Positions 1 to 29,311 of a DNA stretch of 64,000 bases are shown piece after piece. The notes under the pieces were generated by a model that worked only from the letters and a program-made list of their open reading frames with translations, ran no database searches and was not told the origin of the DNA. The first letter of the stretch is position 1. Every line of letters begins with the position of its first letter. The translations under genes were made by a program, and so were the position numbers. This stretch comes from Saccharothrix deserti (lineage in GTDB: Bacteria > Actinomycetota > Actinomycetes > Mycobacteriales > Pseudonocardiaceae), in assembly GCF_009769385.1 (NCBI RefSeq), contig NZ_VKAB01000011.1, positions 62,001 to 126,000 of the forward strand, read 5' to 3'.

Positions 1-3000
1 CGCTCGTCGCGCCGGACAGGCTGCCGTTCTCGTTCGCCGGGGTCACCGTGCTGAAGGCCGGGGTGTCGGCGGCACGCGCCCGATTGACGCCGACCGGGCC
101 CGACACCTACCGCGCGCTGCTCGCCACCGACACCGGTGAGCCGGTGGCCGTGGTGGACGCGCTGACCGTGCGGCCGATGACGGCGGACTTCCACACCCGC
201 GACAACCGCTTGTTCCGCCTCGACTGGGTTCCCGTCACACCGACCTCACCGGTGGACGCTCTGGAGCCGATGGTCCACCACGTGGTCAGCGCGCCGGGAG
301 CCGATCCGGTCGAGGCCGCGCACACCCTGGCCGCCGAGACCCTGGCCGTCATCCAGGACTTCCTGCGCGACTCGGATGACCGGAAGCTCGCGATCGTCAC
401 GCACGGCGCTGTGTCCGCTGGTCCGGGGTCCGGCTTGACCGACCTCGCCGCGTCCACTGCCTGGGGACTGGTTCGGGCGGCGGAGGCCGAGCACCCCGGC
501 CGGTTCGCGTTGGTCGACGTGGACCACGACGGCGAGGTCCGGGTGCCTGCCGACGAGTTCCAGGTGGCGGTCCGCGGTGACGCGGTGCTCGCGGCCCGGC
601 TGAACCGCGTGACGGGCGAAGCCGGTGCGCTCGACCTGGACGGCACCGTGCTCATCACCGGAGGCACCGGCACCCTGGGCGTCCTGCTGGCCCGGCACCT
701 GGTGGCCCGGCACGGCGTCCGGCGACTCGTACTGCTCAGCCGCCGAGGCGGCGAGGTGGAGATCGAGGGCGCGGACGTGTCGGTCGTGGCGTGTGACGTC
801 ACCGACCGGGCGGTGCTCGCCGACGTGCTCGCGTCGATCCCCGACCTGTGCGCCGTCGTGCACGCGGCGGGTGTGCTGGACGACGGCGTGGTGGCGTCGC
901 TGACCCCGGAACGCCTGCACGACGTGCTGCGGCCGAAGGTGGACGCCGCGTGGCACCTGCACGAGCTGACCCGACACCTCGACCTGAAGGCGTTCGTGCT
1001 GTTCTCGTCGGCGGCCGGGGTGCTCGGCGGTGCGGGCCAGGGCAATTACGCCGCGGCCAACGCCTTCCTGGACGCTCTGGCGGCGCATCGGCACGCCCTC
1101 GGCCTCCCCGCCGTGTCGCTGGCGTGGGGTCAGTGGGCGCAGGCCAGCGGCCTGACCGGCGGCCTGACCGAGGCCGACCAACGCCGCCTGGAGCGATCCG
1201 GGGTCGTGCCGATGTCGACCGAGCACGCGCTGGCGCTGTTCGACGCGGCCCTGGCCGACGGCGGTCCCGCGTTGGTGCCAACTCGACTCGACCTCACCGC
1301 GCCGTCGCTGCGCGGGCTGACGCGGCGGGCGCGGCGGATCGTGGAGACCGGCTTGGCGTATCGGCTCGCGTCGCTGTCCGAGGGCGAACAGCACGCCGTC
1401 CTGCTCGATCTGGTCAGCACGCACACCGCCGTGGTGCTGGGACGGTCCGACGGGGTTGCCGCGCGACGGGCGTTCAAGGATCTCGGGTTCGACTCGTTGA
1501 CGGCGGTGGAGCTGCGCAACCGGCTGGCCACGGCACTCGACGTGAAGCTGCCCGCCACACTGACGTTCGACTACCCGACGCCGACCGCCCTCGCCGCCCA
1601 CCTGCGGGACGTCCTGCTCGGTCGGGAACGCCGGGAACCTCGTGCTGTCGCGCCGGTCGCGGTGGCGGATGACCCGGTCGTGGTGGTCGGTATGGGGTGT
1701 CGGTTCCCCGGTGGCGTGGCGTCGGCGGCCGACCTGTGGCGGTTGGTGTCCGACGGAGTGGACGCGATCGGCGACTTCCCCGGTGACCGGGGCTGGGACC
1801 TCGACAAGCTCTACGACCCGGCGGGTGGGCCGGGCACCAGCTACACGCGTTCGGGTGGTTTCCTCCGTGAGGCGGCCGGGTTCGACGCGGCGTTCTTCGG
1901 GATCTCGCCGCGTGAGGCGTTGGCGATGGATCCGCAGCAGCGGGTGTTGTTGGAGACGGCGTGGGAGACCTTCGAGCACGCGGGGATCGATCCGACGTCG
2001 TTGGAGGGCAGCCGGACGGGGGTGTTCACCGGCATCTGGTCGTCCGGCTACGGCGGCGGCGTTCAGCCACCCGACCTGGAGGGCTACCTGGCCACCGGGG
2101 TCGCGACGAGCGTGACGTCCGGCCGGGTCTCCTACCTGCTGGGGCTGGTGGGGCCGGCGGTGTCGGTGGACACGGCGTGTTCGTCGTCGCTGGTGGCGAT
2201 CCACCTGGCGGCGCAGGCGCTGCGGTCCGGTGAGTGCGATCTGGCGTTGGCCGGCGGTGTGACGATCATGGCGACGCCGTCCGGGTTCGTGGAGTTCTCC
2301 CGGCAGCGCGGCCTGGCGGCGGACGGGCGGATCAAGTCGTTCGCGGACGCCGCCGACGGCACCAGTTGGTCTGAGGGCTCGGGCCTGGTGCTGCTGGAGC
2401 GGTTGTCTGATGCGCGTCGCAATGGTCATCAGGTGTTGGCTGTGGTGCGGGGGACGGCGGTCAACCAGGATGGTGCGTCGAACGGGTTGACGGCGCCGAA
2501 CGGCCCGTCGCAGGAGCGGGTGATCCGGCAGGCTTTGGCGAACGCGGGTCTGGAACCGTCCGATGTGGACGCTGTTGAGGCGCACGGTACGGGTACTACT
2601 TTGGGTGATCCGATCGAGGCGCAGGCGTTGTTGGCGACGTACGGTTCGGAGCGTTCGGAGCCGTTGTGGTTGGGTTCGGTCAAGTCCAATATCGGTCACA
2701 CCCAGGCCGCTGCCGGCATCGCGGGCGTGATCAAGATGATCGAGGCGATGCGGCACGGTGCCCTTCCTCGCACCCTCCACGTCGACCAACCCACCACGCA
2801 CGTGGACTGGCAGACCGGCGAAGTCCGGCTCTTGACCGAGGCCACGCCCTGGCCGGCCGTCGACCACCCGCGCCGCGCGGGCGTGTCGTCCTTCGGTATC
2901 AGCGGCACGAATGCCCACGTGATCCTCGAACAGGCGCCCGAGGCCGAACCGGTCGAGGTGGTCGGGCCGGTGCCGTGGTTGTTGTCGGCGAAGTCGGCGG

Positions 3001-6000
3001 AGGCGTTGCGGGCGCAGGCCCGGAGTCTGCGCGAGTTCGCGGACGACCCGGCGTCGGTCGGTGCGGCTCTGGCCCGCCGGGCGCGGTTTGCGTACCGTGC
3101 CGCGCTCACCGATCCGACCACGCTCGTGGCCGACCTCGACGCGCTGGCCCGTGGCGACGCGCCCATCGGTGAAGCCCGAACCGGCAAGACCGCGTTCGTG
3201 TTCTCCGGCCAGGGTTCGCAGTGGACCGGTATGGGCCGACGCCTCTACGACGCCCACCCGGTGTTCGCGCAGGCCTTGGACGAGGTGTGCGGGCAGCTCG
3301 GCTTGGCGTTGTGGGAGGTCGACCTCGATCAGACGCGCCATACGCAGCCGGCGTTGTTCGCGATCGAGGTGGCGCTGTACCGGTTGGTCGAGTCGTTGGG
3401 GATGAAGCCGGATTACCTGGTCGGGCATTCGATCGGGGAGATTGCCGCTGCGCACGTGGCCAGCGTGTTGAGCCTTGAGGACGCGTGCACGTTGGTGTCG
3501 GCGCGTGGCCGGTTGATGCAGGAGTTGCCGCCTGGTGGGGCGATGGTGTCGATTCGGGCTGCCGAGGAGGAGGTCGCGGAGACGTTGCCCGAGGGGGTGA
3601 CCATCGCGGCGGTCAACGGGCCTGAGGCGGTGGTGATCTCCGGTGACGAGGACGCGGTGCTGGAGGTCGCGGACCTGTGGGAGACGTTGGGGCACGAGAC
3701 GCGGCGGCTGACGGTGAGCCATGCGTTCCACTCGTCGCGGATGGATCCGATGTTGGGGGAGTTCGCGCGGGTCGCGGAAGGCCTGAGCTACCACCGGCCG
3801 TCGGTTCCGATCGTCTCCACGGTGACGGGTGAGCCGGCCGACTTGGACACGCCGTCCTATTGGGTGCGGCAGGCGCGGGAAGTGGTGCGGTTCGCGGACA
3901 GCATGGGGTGGTTGCGTGCCAGTGGTGTGACGGCGTTCCTGGAGATCGGGCCGCATCCGACGTTGGTCCCGACCGGTGTGATGCGCCGTGACCACGACGA
4001 ACCCGAACGCCTCCTCGCCGCCCTCGGCAGGATATGGGAGCAAGGCGCGGAGTGGACCCTGCCCACCGCGCACGCGGAGCTGCCCACCTACGCGTTCCAA
4101 CGCGAGCGGTTCTGGCTGATGCCCACCACTCCGACGGACGTCACGGGGGCCGGGCTCGGCACGGTCGACCACCCCCTGTTGGGCGCGGTGGTGGAGTTGC
4201 CGGACGACCAGGGCGTGGTGTTGACCGGGCAGATGTCCCCGGCCGCCCAGCCGTGGCTCGCCGAGCACACCGTCCTCGGTTCCGTGCTGCTGCCGGGCAC
4301 CGCGTTCGTGGAACTGGCCCTGCGAGCGGGCGGGCAGGTGGACTGCCCGGTGGTCGAGGAGTTGGCGCTGGAAGCACCTCTGGTGCTCACCGGCGCGGTC
4401 GACGTCCGCGTCGCGGTCGGTCCGCCGGATCAGGCCGGGCGGCGCAGCGTCGCGGTGCACTCCAAGGCCGGCGGCGACTGGGTGCGGCACGCCACCGGCA
4501 CGTTGGGAGCAGGCGTCGCGCCTCCGGCCCCGTGGAGCGAGCCGGCCACCGAGCCGGTCGACCTCGGCGGCTTCTACGACTCCTTGGCCGATGCCGGGTT
4601 CGAGTACGGTCCGACGTTCCAAGGCCTGCGGGCGGTCCGGCGGGCGGGCAGCGACATCTACGCCGATGTCGAACTGCCCGCCGACGGTGACCGGTTCGCG
4701 GTGCACCCGGCTCTGCTGGACGCCGCGCTCCAGGCCGTCACGATCGCGGACGACCGCGCCAAGATGCCGTTCTCGTTCGCAGGGGTCGCGGTGTGGGCGA
4801 CCGGCCGCACGACGGCGCGAGTCCGGCTGTCCGCCACCGGCACCGAGACCTACCGCGTCAGCCTGATCGGCCTCGACGGTGAGCCGATCGCGGCCATCGA
4901 ATCGCTGACGTTGCGCGCACCTTCGGCCACACCCCGACCACAAGCTCTCTACCGCGTCGCCTGGCCCGAGCTGGAGATGATTCCAGCCTCGACCCCGGAG
5001 TTTGACCGGATCCACCACGCCACCGACCCGGTCGAGACGCTGCGAGTGGTGCAGGACTTCCTGACCGAAACGGAGTCCGGGATCGAGTCCGGGACCGAGT
5101 CCGACGGCAGGGCGGCACGACTGGTCGTGGTGACCCGTGGCGCGGTGTCGGTGCGGGGCGAGGACGTCACGGACCTGCGGGCCGCCGCAGTCTGGGGCCT
5201 GGTCCGCTCCGCCGCCACGGAGAACCCCGGACGGTTCGTCCTGGTCGACACCGACACCGACGGCCCTCCGCCAACCGCGGGCGACGAGCCGCAACTGGCG
5301 ATCCGCGCCGGACGGGTCCACGTGCCTCGCCTGGAACACGCCGAGTTCGCACCACTGCCCTCGACCCTCAGCCCCGACGGCACCGTGCTCATCACCGGCG
5401 GCACGGGCGTGCTGGGCGCCGCGATCGCCCGCCACCTGGTCGCCGACCACGGCGTCACCCGCCTGGTCCTGGTCAGCCGACGCGGCCCGGACGCGCCCGG
5501 CGCAGCCGAACTGGTGGCAGAGCTGGGTACCGCGGTCACGGTCGTCGCCTGCGACGTGGCCGACCGCGACGCCGTGGCCCGACTCCTGGCCGAGCACCCG
5601 GTCACCTCGGTCGTGCACGCGGCCGGCGTGCTGGACGACGCCGTTGTCCAGTCGTTGGACACCGAGCGGTTCGCCAAGGTCTGGCGTCCCAAGGCCGATG
5701 CCGCACGGCACCTGCACGAGCTGACCGGCGACTTGGAAGCGTTCGTGCTGTTCTCCTCCGCCGCGGGCGTGCTGGGCGGACCGGGGCAAGCCAACTACGC
5801 CGCCGCGAATGCCTTCCTCGACGCCTTGGCCGCGCACCGGCACGCCAACGGCCTGCCCGCCGTGTCGCTGGCCTGGGGACACTGGGCGCAGGCCAGCGGT
5901 ATGACGAGCGGCCTCACCGATGCCGACCGGCAGCGGATGGCCAACGCGGGCGTGCTGCCGATGGACACCGAAGAGGCCTTGGCCCTGTTCGACGCCGCCC

Positions 6001-6614
6001 TCACCGCGGGCGAACCCGCACTGGCGCCGGTCCGGCTCGACCTGCCCGCCCTGCGCAGGGCAGGCGACCCGCCCGCGTTGCTGCGCGCCATGGTGCGCTC
6101 ACGCCGCCAACGCGTCGTGGACCCGACGACCGACGTGCTGGACCTGGTCCTGCGGACGGTCGCCCACGTGCTCGGCCACGCCTCCACCACGGCCATCGGC
6201 CCGAACCAGGCGTTCAAGGACCTCGGGTTCGACTCGCTGACCGCCGTCGAGCTGCGCAACCAGCTCGACGCGGAAACCGGGCTGCGGCTGCCCGCCACGC
6301 TCACCTTCGACCACCCGACACCCGGCCGGCTCGCCGACCACCTGCACGGCAGGCTCACCGCCGGCGCGCCGGACCCCGTGCTGGCCGAGCTCGACAAGCT
6401 GAAGTCCACTCTGGACGCGACAACGGCGGACACCGACCACGGCGAGATCGCCGTCCGCCTGGAAGCGCTGCTCGCCTCGTGGACCGCCAAGCGCGGCAAG
6501 GTCGAGGACGACCTGGACGACGCCACGGACAGCGAGCTGTTCAGCATCCTCGACGACGAACACCGCAGGACCCAGGTCATCCGATCGGGCGAGTACCGCG
6601 ACGCGGGGGAGTAG
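1..6614 (+). CDS. Type I modular polyketide synthase, 3' part (DH-KR-ACP / KS-AT-DH-KR-ACP)
   Basis: The gene is cut by the left window edge; the frame is open from base 3 and already reads the end of a DH domain (LPFSFAGV). First module remnant: DH tail, KR about 630-1130 (GGTGTLG cofactor loop, GVLDD so B-type, Tyr in GQGNYAAAN), ACP with Ser codon at 1494 ([12 protein letters not shown]). Second module: KS 1668-2940 with active Cys at 2178 (DTACSSS); AT 3190-4115 with Ser at 3429 in GHSIGE and a HAFH motif, which predicts malonyl-CoA; DH 4165-4920 with intact His at 4266 (HxxxGxxxxP); KR 5380-5890 (GGTGVLG, LDD); ACP Ser at 6234. A charged C-terminal tail from about 6380 looks like a docking helix that would pair with the N-terminal coil of the next PKS. 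The module should add an unbranched C2 unit and leave a double bond. Collinearity with the next gene is inferred. Confidence 0.97.
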   Translation, partial: LVAPDRLPFSFAGVTVLKAGVSAARARLTPTGPDTYRALLATDTGEPVAVVDALTVRPMTADFHTRDNRLFRLDWVPVTPTSPVDALEPMVHHVVSAPGADPVEAAHTLAAETLAVIQDFLRDSDDRKLAIVTHGAVSAGPGSGLTDLAASTAWGLVRAAEAEHPGRFALVDVDHDGEVRVPADEFQVAVRGDAVLAARLNRVTGEAGALDLDGTVLITGGTGTLGVLLARHLVARHGVRRLVLLSRRGGEVEIEGADVSVVACDVTDRAVLADVLASIPDLCAVVHAAGVLDDGVVASLTPERLHDVLRPKVDAAWHLHELTRHLDLKAFVLFSSAAGVLGGAGQGNYAAANAFLDALAAHRHALGLPAVSLAWGQWAQASGLTGGLTEADQRRLERSGVVPMSTEHALALFDAALADGGPALVPTRLDLTAPSLRGLTRRARRIVETGLAYRLASLSEGEQHAVLLDLVSTHTAVVLGRSDGVAARRAFKDLGFDSLTAVELRNRLATALDVKLPATLTFDYPTPTALAAHLRDVLLGRERREPRAVAPVAVADDPVVVVGMGCRFPGGVASAADLWRLVSDGVDAIGDFPGDRGWDLDKLYDPAGGPGTSYTRSGGFLREAAGFDAAFFGISPREALAMDPQQRVLLETAWETFEHAGIDPTSLEGSRTGVFTGIWSSGYGGGVQPPDLEGYLATGVATSVTSGRVSYLLGLVGPAVSVDTACSSSLVAIHLAAQALRSGECDLALAGGVTIMATPSGFVEFSRQRGLAADGRIKSFADAADGTSWSEGSGLVLLERLSDARRNGHQVLAVVRGTAVNQDGASNGLTAPNGPSQERVIRQALANAGLEPSDVDAVEAHGTGTTLGDPIEAQALLATYGSERSEPLWLGSVKSNIGHTQAAAGIAGVIKMIEAMRHGALPRTLHVDQPTTHVDWQTGEVRLLTEATPWPAVDHPRRAGVSSFGISGTNAHVILEQAPEAEPVEVVGPVPWLLSAKSAEALRAQARSLREFADDPASVGAALARRARFAYRAALTDPTTLVADLDALARGDAPIGEARTGKTAFVFSGQGSQWTGMGRRLYDAHPVFAQALDEVCGQLGLALWEVDLDQTRHTQPALFAIEVALYRLVESLGMKPDYLVGHSIGEIAAAHVASVLSLEDACTLVSARGRLMQELPPGGAMVSIRAAEEEVAETLPEGVTIAAVNGPEAVVISGDEDAVLEVADLWETLGHETRRLTVSHAFHSSRMDPMLGEFARVAEGLSYHRPSVPIVSTVTGEPADLDTPSYWVRQAREVVRFADSMGWLRASGVTAFLEIGPHPTLVPTGVMRRDHDEPERLLAALGRIWEQGAEWTLPTAHAELPTYAFQRERFWLMPTTPTDVTGAGLGTVDHPLLGAVVELPDDQGVVLTGQMSPAAQPWLAEHTVLGSVLLPGTAFVELALRAGGQVDCPVVEELALEAPLVLTGAVDVRVAVGPPDQAGRRSVAVHSKAGGDWVRHATGTLGAGVAPPAPWSEPATEPVDLGGFYDSLADAGFEYGPTFQGLRAVRRAGSDIYADVELPADGDRFAVHPALLDAALQAVTIADDRAKMPFSFAGVAVWATGRTTARVRLSATGTETYRVSLIGLDGEPIAAIESLTLRAPSATPRPQALYRVAWPELEMIPASTPEFDRIHHATDPVETLRVVQDFLTETESGIESGTESDGRAARLVVVTRGAVSVRGEDVTDLRAAAVWGLVRSAATENPGRFVLVDTDTDGPPPTAGDEPQLAIRAGRVHVPRLEHAEFAPLPSTLSPDGTVLITGGTGVLGAAIARHLVADHGVTRLVLVSRRGPDAPGAAELVAELGTAVTVVACDVADRDAVARLLAEHPVTSVVHAAGVLDDAVVQSLDTERFAKVWRPKADAARHLHELTGDLEAFVLFSSAAGVLGGPGQANYAAANAFLDALAAHRHANGLPAVSLAWGHWAQASGMTSGLTDADRQRMANAGVLPMDTEEALALFDAALTAGEPALAPVRLDLPALRRAGDPPALLRAMVRSRRQRVVDPTTDVLDLVLRTVAHVLGHASTTAIGPNQAFKDLGFDSLTAVELRNQLDAETGLRLPATLTFDHPTPGRLADHLHGRLTAGAPDPVLAELDKLKSTLDATTADTDHGEIAVRLEALLASWTAKRGKVEDDLDDATDSELFSILDDEHRRTQVIRSGEYRDAGE

Positions 6615-6619
6615 CTGCC

Positions 6620-23870
<17,251 letters not shown>

Positions 23871-23884
<14 letters not shown>

Positions 23885-26129
23885 CGTGTTCATCGGCGGC
23901 ACCGGTCACTACCTGCCACCGCGCACGCTCGCGACGGACGCCGTGCCGGACACCGACACCATGCGGCGGCTGCTCGCGCTGTCGGACTTCACCTCGTTCA
24001 CCCACTCCGACGACGTCACCGAGCAGGCCATGGCGGTGCGTGCGGCGATCGGCGCGCTGCGGCAGTCCGGGCTCACCGGCGCCGACATCGCGATGGCCGC
24101 CTACGCCCAGATGGACTCCCAGGACCACATGGCGCCCTCGTGCCACCTCCAACGCGTGCTCGGCCTCGGCCACGCCCTCGTCTACGAGGTGGAGGCGACC
24201 AGCAACGGGGGCTCGGCCGCACTGCAGGCCGCCGCCGCCCACCTGGTGGCCGACCGGTCCGCCACCGCCACCCTGGTCACCGCGACCTCCCGGTTCCTGC
24301 CGCCGCGCTGGGAGCGCTGGCAGCCCACCATCGGCATCTTCCTGGCCGACGGCGCGGTGTCGGCGGTGCTCACCCGCGAGGGCGGCCGGGCCCGCCTGGT
24401 GGCCACAGCCAACAGCTCCGCCACCCAGATGGAAGTCCTCGCCACCCCGTCGATCCCGGACCCGCTGGGCCACCGCAACCGCACGCCCATCGAGGTCACC
24501 GGCCTCGCGCCGTACCTGACGCTGATGAGCGAGGCCCTGGTCAGCGCGGTCGAGCAGGCCGCCAAGGAGGCCAACACCGCGGTCGGCGACATCACCCGGT
24601 TCGTGATCACCGGCCTCGGGCTCGCGCAGTTGCAGGTGGTGGTGCTGGAACCGCTCGGCATCGACCTGAACCGCACCACCTGGCCGTTCCTGCGCGAACT
24701 CGGGCACGTCGGCCCGTGCGACCAGCTGCTCGGCGTGGACCACCTGCTCAACGACCCCACGATGAAGCCGGGCGACACGATCATGGTCGTCGGGCTGGGC
24801 ATGGGCTCCCGGTTCACCGCCGCCCTGCTGGAAGTCACCGAGCCGCCCACGCGCGGCACCACCTTCGTGGAGGAATCCGTGGAGATCCCACCGGTCGAGC
24901 GGTACACCATCGACCCGTCCGGCAGCGACATCTTCGGCGAGGCCGCCCGACTGCGCGAACGCGGCCCCGCCACACCCGTCGAGCTGCCCGGCGGCATCGG
25001 GGCGTGGTCGGTGACCAGCCACGAGACGGTCAAGAAGGTCCTGCTCGACCCGAAGGTGTCCAAGGACGCCAACCGGCACTGGCCCGCGTGGCGCAACGGC
25101 GAGATCCCGCCCGACTGGCCGCTGATCATGTGGGTGGCGATGAAGAACATGTTCACCGCCTACGGCGAGGACCACTCCCGGCTGCGCAAGCTCGTGGCCA
25201 AGGCGTTCACCGCGCGTCGCATCGAGGCCATGCGCCCGCGCGTCGAGCGGATCACCACCGAGCTGATCGACGGCCTGACCGCCTTACCCCGCGGCCAGGC
25301 CGTCGACCTGCGCGCGGAGTTCGCGTTCCAGCTGCCGATCCGGGTGATCAGCGGCCTGTTCGGGCTGTCCGAGCAGACCGGCGCCGACCTGCGCGGGCTC
25401 GTCGAGGCGGTGTTCAGCCTGGACGCCGACCCCGAAGGGGTGCAGGCGGCGTCCGCCGAGCTGTACATGCTGCTGAAGGGCCTGGTCGCGGACAAGCGCG
25501 AACACCCGGGCGACGACATGACCACCGACCTGATCACCGCCCGCGAGGAGGACGGCAGCCGGCTCGGCGAGCAGGAGCTGCTGGACACGTTGCTGCTGAC
25601 CATCAGCGCGGGCTTCGAGACCACGGTCAACCTGCTCGACAGCGCCATCCACGCGCTGGCCGCGCACCCGTCCCAGCTCGGTCTCGTCACCTCCGGGGTG
25701 AGCACCTGGGACGACGTGGTGGACGAGACGCTGCGCTGGCAGGCGCCGGTGCCGAACCTGCCGCTGCGGTACGCGGTGGACGACATCGAGGTGGACGGCG
25801 TCGCGATCGCCAAGGGAGACGCGATCCTCGTGTCCTTCGGCGCGGCCGGCCGCGACCCGGCGCGGCACGGTGCGAACGCCGAGGAGTTCGACGTCACCCG
25901 GCCGTCCCGCCGCGACCACCTCACGTTCGGCCACGGCGTGCACTTCTGCCTCGGTTCGCCGCTGGCCAGGATGGAGGCCGTGGTGGCGCTGCGCGCGCTG
26001 TTCGAACGGTTCCCGGACCTCCGCCTGGCCGTGCCGTCGTCGGAGCTGGAGCCGTTGGGGTCGTTCTTCACCAACGGCCACAAGACCCTGCCCGTCGTGC
26101 TGGAGCCCGTCGTGGCGGAGGAGGACTGA
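23871..26129 (+). CDS. Fusion of ketosynthase-III-like acyltransferase and cytochrome P450
   Basis: Its ATG lies inside the end of the PKS gene (14-nt overlap, GGGAAAGGG ribosome site), so the two are probably translationally coupled. The 752-residue protein has two parts. Residues 1 to about 330 have the thiolase fold pattern of KAS III, but where FabH has its catalytic Cys this protein has Ser111 (EATSNGGS). The FabH His is not visible at its usual place, and the FabH Asn region reads GHVGPCDQ, giving His279 and Asp284. From memory, a C/S-H-D triad with His and Asp five apart is the CerJ/DpsC-type acyl-transfer arrangement. Residues about 345-752 are a soluble bacterial P450: SAGFETT in the I-helix, DETLR (ExxR) and [10 protein letters not shown] with the haem Cys. 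Likely role: hydroxylation of the macrolactone and possibly transfer of an acyl group. The fusion is unfamiliar to me, so the acyl-transfer part is inference. Confidence 0.9.
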
Positions 26130-26130
26130 G

Positions 26131-27294
26131 ATGGCGCACTTCGCATTCGTCAGCGCGCCCGCCGCCGGGCACGTCAACCCGACCCTGCCGCTGGTGGAGG
26201 AGTTGGTCAGGCGCGGCCACCGGGTCGACTACGCCACCGGTCCGTCCACAATGGATGGAGCGGTCACGGCGGGCGCCTCGCCGGTCGTGCTGCCGTCGGA
26301 GCTGCCGCCGGACATGGACGCGCGGGGCGAGTTCACCGCCGAGCAGCTGGCGGTGACCTTGGAGTACTTCCTGGCCGACGCCGAGGTCTCGTTCCCGGTG
26401 CTGGCCGAGCACTTCGAGGCCGACCGGCCGGACGTGGTCTGCTACGACTCGGTGACCTTCACCGGGCGGATGCTGGCCAACCTGCTGGGCGTGCACGAAG
26501 TGGCTCTGGTGCCGACGTTCGCGGAGAACGAGCGGTTCTCCGCGACGCAGGTGTACCTGCCGCCGTCGTTCGACCACCGGTACCCGAGGCTGGTCGCGGC
26601 GATCGGGCGGATGGCCGAGTTCGCCTCGGGGTTCACCTTCCTGGAGAACCCGAACCTGATGTTCGGGCACGTCGCGCCGTTGAGCGTGGTGTTCGTCCCG
26701 CGCTCGTTCCAGTTGTCCGCCGAGACGTTCGACGACCGCTTCCACTTCGTGGGGCCGTCGCTGGGCAGTTGGCAGGTGGCCGAGGAGTGGTCGCCCGCGT
26801 CCGAGGCGCCGGTGCTGTTGATCTCGTTGGGCACGGTGTTCAACTCACGGCCCGAGTTCTACCGGGCCTGCGTCGAGGCGTTCGCCGATTCGCAGTGGGA
26901 AGTCGTGATGTCCGTCGGCTCACTGGATCCCGCGGTCCTCGGTCCTTTGCCGGCGAACTTCTCGGTGCACGCCCGAGTCCCGCAGGTGGCCGTGCTCCGG
27001 CACACGTCGGTGTTCCTCACCCACGCGGGGATGAACTCCGTCATGGAATCGCTGTACCACGGCGTCCCCTTCGTGGCAGTGCCGCAGATCCCGGAACAAC
27101 AGGCCATCGCCGCGCGGGCATCCGAGCTGGGCCTGGGCATCACCCTGGAAGACCAGACCCCGGAAGGTCTGCGCAAAGCCGTGTCGGCGGCGTCTGCCAA
27201 CCGCCCCGCCGTCGAGGCGATGCGCGAGGCGGTCCGTTCCGGCGGCGGCGCGTCCGCCGCTGCCGACGCGCTGGAGAAGCTGCTGAACCGATGA
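26131..27294 (+). CDS. GT1-family macrolide glycosyltransferase (OleD/OleI/MGT type)
   Basis: The 387-residue protein starts with ATG one base after the P450 stop, with GGAGGAGGA immediately upstream, so it belongs to the PKS operon. The N-terminus (FVSAPAAGHVNPTLPLVEEL) is the acceptor-side Rossmann fold of GT-B enzymes. The donor-binding signature is near the C-terminus, with HAGMNSVMESLYHGVP followed by VAVPQIPEQ, as in the MGT/OleD/YjiC group. The length fits that family, which is a little shorter than deoxysugar transferases such as DesVII. Members usually move glucose from UDP-glucose onto macrolides or phenolics, often as self-resistance. No auxiliary P450-like partner and no deoxysugar genes are seen nearby, which favours a common UDP-sugar donor. 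It may be either tailoring or reversible self-protection. Confidence 0.92.
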   Translation: MAHFAFVSAPAAGHVNPTLPLVEELVRRGHRVDYATGPSTMDGAVTAGASPVVLPSELPPDMDARGEFTAEQLAVTLEYFLADAEVSFPVLAEHFEADRPDVVCYDSVTFTGRMLANLLGVHEVALVPTFAENERFSATQVYLPPSFDHRYPRLVAAIGRMAEFASGFTFLENPNLMFGHVAPLSVVFVPRSFQLSAETFDDRFHFVGPSLGSWQVAEEWSPASEAPVLLISLGTVFNSRPEFYRACVEAFADSQWEVVMSVGSLDPAVLGPLPANFSVHARVPQVAVLRHTSVFLTHAGMNSVMESLYHGVPFVAVPQIPEQQAIAARASELGLGITLEDQTPEGLRKAVSAASANRPAVEAMREAVRSGGGASAAADALEKLLNR

Positions 27295-27298
27295 CACC

Positions 27299-27336
27299 GA
27301 TCCGGTGGTCCCGCCGGCCGGCGGGACCACCGGATC
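27299..27336. terminator. Perfect 38-bp palindromic bidirectional terminator
   Basis: The two 19-nt arms (left 27299-27317, right 27318-27336) are exact reverse complements with no unpaired centre. The palindrome fills the 40-nt gap between the convergent stops of the glycosyltransferase and carbamoyltransferase genes and overlaps the latter's stop codon. There is no T-tract, as is common for actinomycete terminators. Confidence 0.85.
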
Positions 27337-29311
27337 ACGCCTTGGGAGCGAGGACGAAGAACCGCCGCTGCCACAACGCCACGAGTTCGTCGCGCACCTC
27401 GTCGGTCAGCCGCCCGGCCAACGTGGCGACGGTGGCGGTGCCGTCCGCCGCCGCCAACAGGTCGAACACGGCGGGGGAGACCGTCGCGGAAGGGCCGAAC
27501 GAGTAGTCCAGGTAGATCTCGCCGCTCACCTCGTCGCCGGGCCGCCAGTCCTTCCGGAGCCGGGTGACCGGGCGGAACGTCAGCACCAGGTCGTCCAGCG
27601 CCCGCGCCACCGGTTCCCGCCGCCGGACCAGGAAGTCCTCGACCACCAGCACGTCGATCTCCGTGGTCAGGTAACCGGTCAGCACGTCGTGCACGGACTG
27701 CACGATCGGCTCGGCGTTGTTGTTGAACGACGTGTTGAGCAACACGGGTGTGCCGGTGAGCTCACCGAACCGGGTGATCAACCGGTGGAAGCGCGCGTTG
27801 GCCTCCGGGGAGACCACCTGTACCCGTGCGGTGCCGTCGATGTGCGTGACGGCGCCCAACTCGGCCCGCCGGTCCTCGTGGACGCGCACCACGAACGACA
27901 TGAACCCGTGGTCCGCCTTGGTGTCGGTGAGGTCGAAGTAGATGGCCGCCGCTTCCGGCGTGACGGCGGGCGCGAACGGCCGGAAACCCTCCCGCTTCTT
28001 GACCATGGCGTTGATCCGGTCCCGGTTCTCCGCCGGGCGGGCGTCGGCGAGGATGCTCCGGTTGCCCAACGCGCGGGGGCCGAACTCGGAACGCCCGTGC
28101 GCCCAGCCGACCACCGCGCCGCCGGCGAGCAGTTCCGCCGTCGCGCCGACGATGTCCGCGGGCCGCTCGACGTCCACGATGCCGCTCCACGCGCGCAACT
28201 CCCGCTCGACCTCGTCCGGCGCGCCCAGGTCGGGGCCGAGGCTCGCGCCGGCCAGTCGTGCGACGCGGGTGTGCGGCTCGCCCAGCCGTTGTGCGGCGAC
28301 GATGGCCGCGCCCTCCGCCGCACCCGCGTCGTGCGACGAAGGGTGCACGAAGACCTCTTCGAACAGTCCGGACCGCAGGATCAGCCCGTTGAGGCTGCTG
28401 TTGTGCGCGACGCCGCCGGTGAAGCACAGCCTGGTCGTACCGGTCTGCCGCGCCCAGTGCGCGAGCACGTGCATGGCGAGGATTTCCAGCGTTTCCTGGA
28501 GCCCGGCCGCGAAGTCCTTGTGCTCCTGCGTCACCGGTTCGCCGGCCCGCCGCGCGGCGAACCCGTTCGCGTAGAACGGTGCCACGGTCGGGTTGATGTC
28601 CGGCAACGAGGGAATCATTTCGTAATCGCCGTCGGGGAGCAGCGTGTAGAGGCTTCGGAACTGCTCGCGGTAGGTCGCCGGATCGCCGTACGGTGCCAGT
28701 CCCATGACCTTGTACTCGTCGCCGAAACCGTAGCCGACGTGCCCGATCGCGTCCTGGTAGAGCAGGCCGAGTGATTGTGGGACCGAGTACGACTTGAGTG
28801 CGCGCATTTCGCCGGACCCGGCCAGGAAGATCGTGGTGGAGGTGTTTTCACCGCGGCCGTCCATGACGACGACCAGCGCGTCCGACATGCCAGATCGGGC
28901 GAACGACGACCAGGCGTGCGCGACGTGGTGCCGGGTGAACATCACCTGATCAGAGGCGATGTCCCAGTCGAACTCCGTGCGCAGTCGGTCCAGGAGGAGT
29001 TCGCGGCCGAAGCGCACGGGCTGGGCGGGCGTCGCGACCTGGAAGTTCCTCAGGCCGAGGTCGACGAGGTCCTGGTCGAAGTAATAGCCGACGGCGTCGA
29101 TGTCCCGGGGCTCGGCGCCGGCCAGTTCGAGACAGGCGCGAATGGCGCCGGCCGGGAACTTGTTCGTCTTCTTGATCCGGTTGAACCGCTCCTCTTCGAC
29201 GGCCGCGACCAGTTCACCATCGGCCACCAGGCAGGCGGCGGCGTCGTGCATGTAGGTCCGGTACAAAGCCGGCAGCAGATCGAAATGTCCGCTTATGCCC
29301 AACGTCAGCAT
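27335..29311 (-). CDS. O-carbamoyltransferase (NodU/CmcH/TobZ family)
   Basis: The 658-residue enzyme is expected to transfer a carbamoyl group from carbamoyl phosphate, via carbamoyl-adenylate, to a hydroxyl. ATG 29311 was chosen because it opens with MLTLGISG at the family's usual N-terminus and has GGAG a few bases upstream; a longer open frame to 29383 adds unlikely residues. The Kae1-like half holds HHVAHAWSS (His128, His129, His132), the conserved metal/catalytic histidines. The YrdC-like C-terminal half includes the conserved [10 protein letters not shown] segment. Length and layout match antibiotic enzymes such as NovN, Asm21, GdmN and TobZ. It is convergent to the PKS operon, so it has its own promoter in 29312-29686. 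Substrate: the macrolactone or its sugar, by inference from context. Confidence 0.93.
   Translation of the reverse strand: MLTLGISGHFDLLPALYRTYMHDAAACLVADGELVAAVEEERFNRIKKTNKFPAGAIRACLELAGAEPRDIDAVGYYFDQDLVDLGLRNFQVATPAQPVRFGRELLLDRLRTEFDWDIASDQVMFTRHHVAHAWSSFARSGMSDALVVVMDGRGENTSTTIFLAGSGEMRALKSYSVPQSLGLLYQDAIGHVGYGFGDEYKVMGLAPYGDPATYREQFRSLYTLLPDGDYEMIPSLPDINPTVAPFYANGFAARRAGEPVTQEHKDFAAGLQETLEILAMHVLAHWARQTGTTRLCFTGGVAHNSSLNGLILRSGLFEEVFVHPSSHDAGAAEGAAIVAAQRLGEPHTRVARLAGASLGPDLGAPDEVERELRAWSGIVDVERPADIVGATAELLAGGAVVGWAHGRSEFGPRALGNRSILADARPAENRDRINAMVKKREGFRPFAPAVTPEAAAIYFDLTDTKADHGFMSFVVRVHEDRRAELGAVTHIDGTARVQVVSPEANARFHRLITRFGELTGTPVLLNTSFNNNAEPIVQSVHDVLTGYLTTEIDVLVVEDFLVRRREPVARALDDLVLTFRPVTRLRKDWRPGDEVSGEIYLDYSFGPSATVSPAVFDLLAAADGTATVATLAGRLTDEVRDELVALWQRRFFVLAPKA

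Noticed and set aside
246..5882. Very long open frame on the minus strand across the first PKS gene
   Set aside because: It is the shadow of the plus-strand PKS in high-GC DNA; its translation is Arg/His/Gln-rich, low in normal domain motifs and has no start signal.
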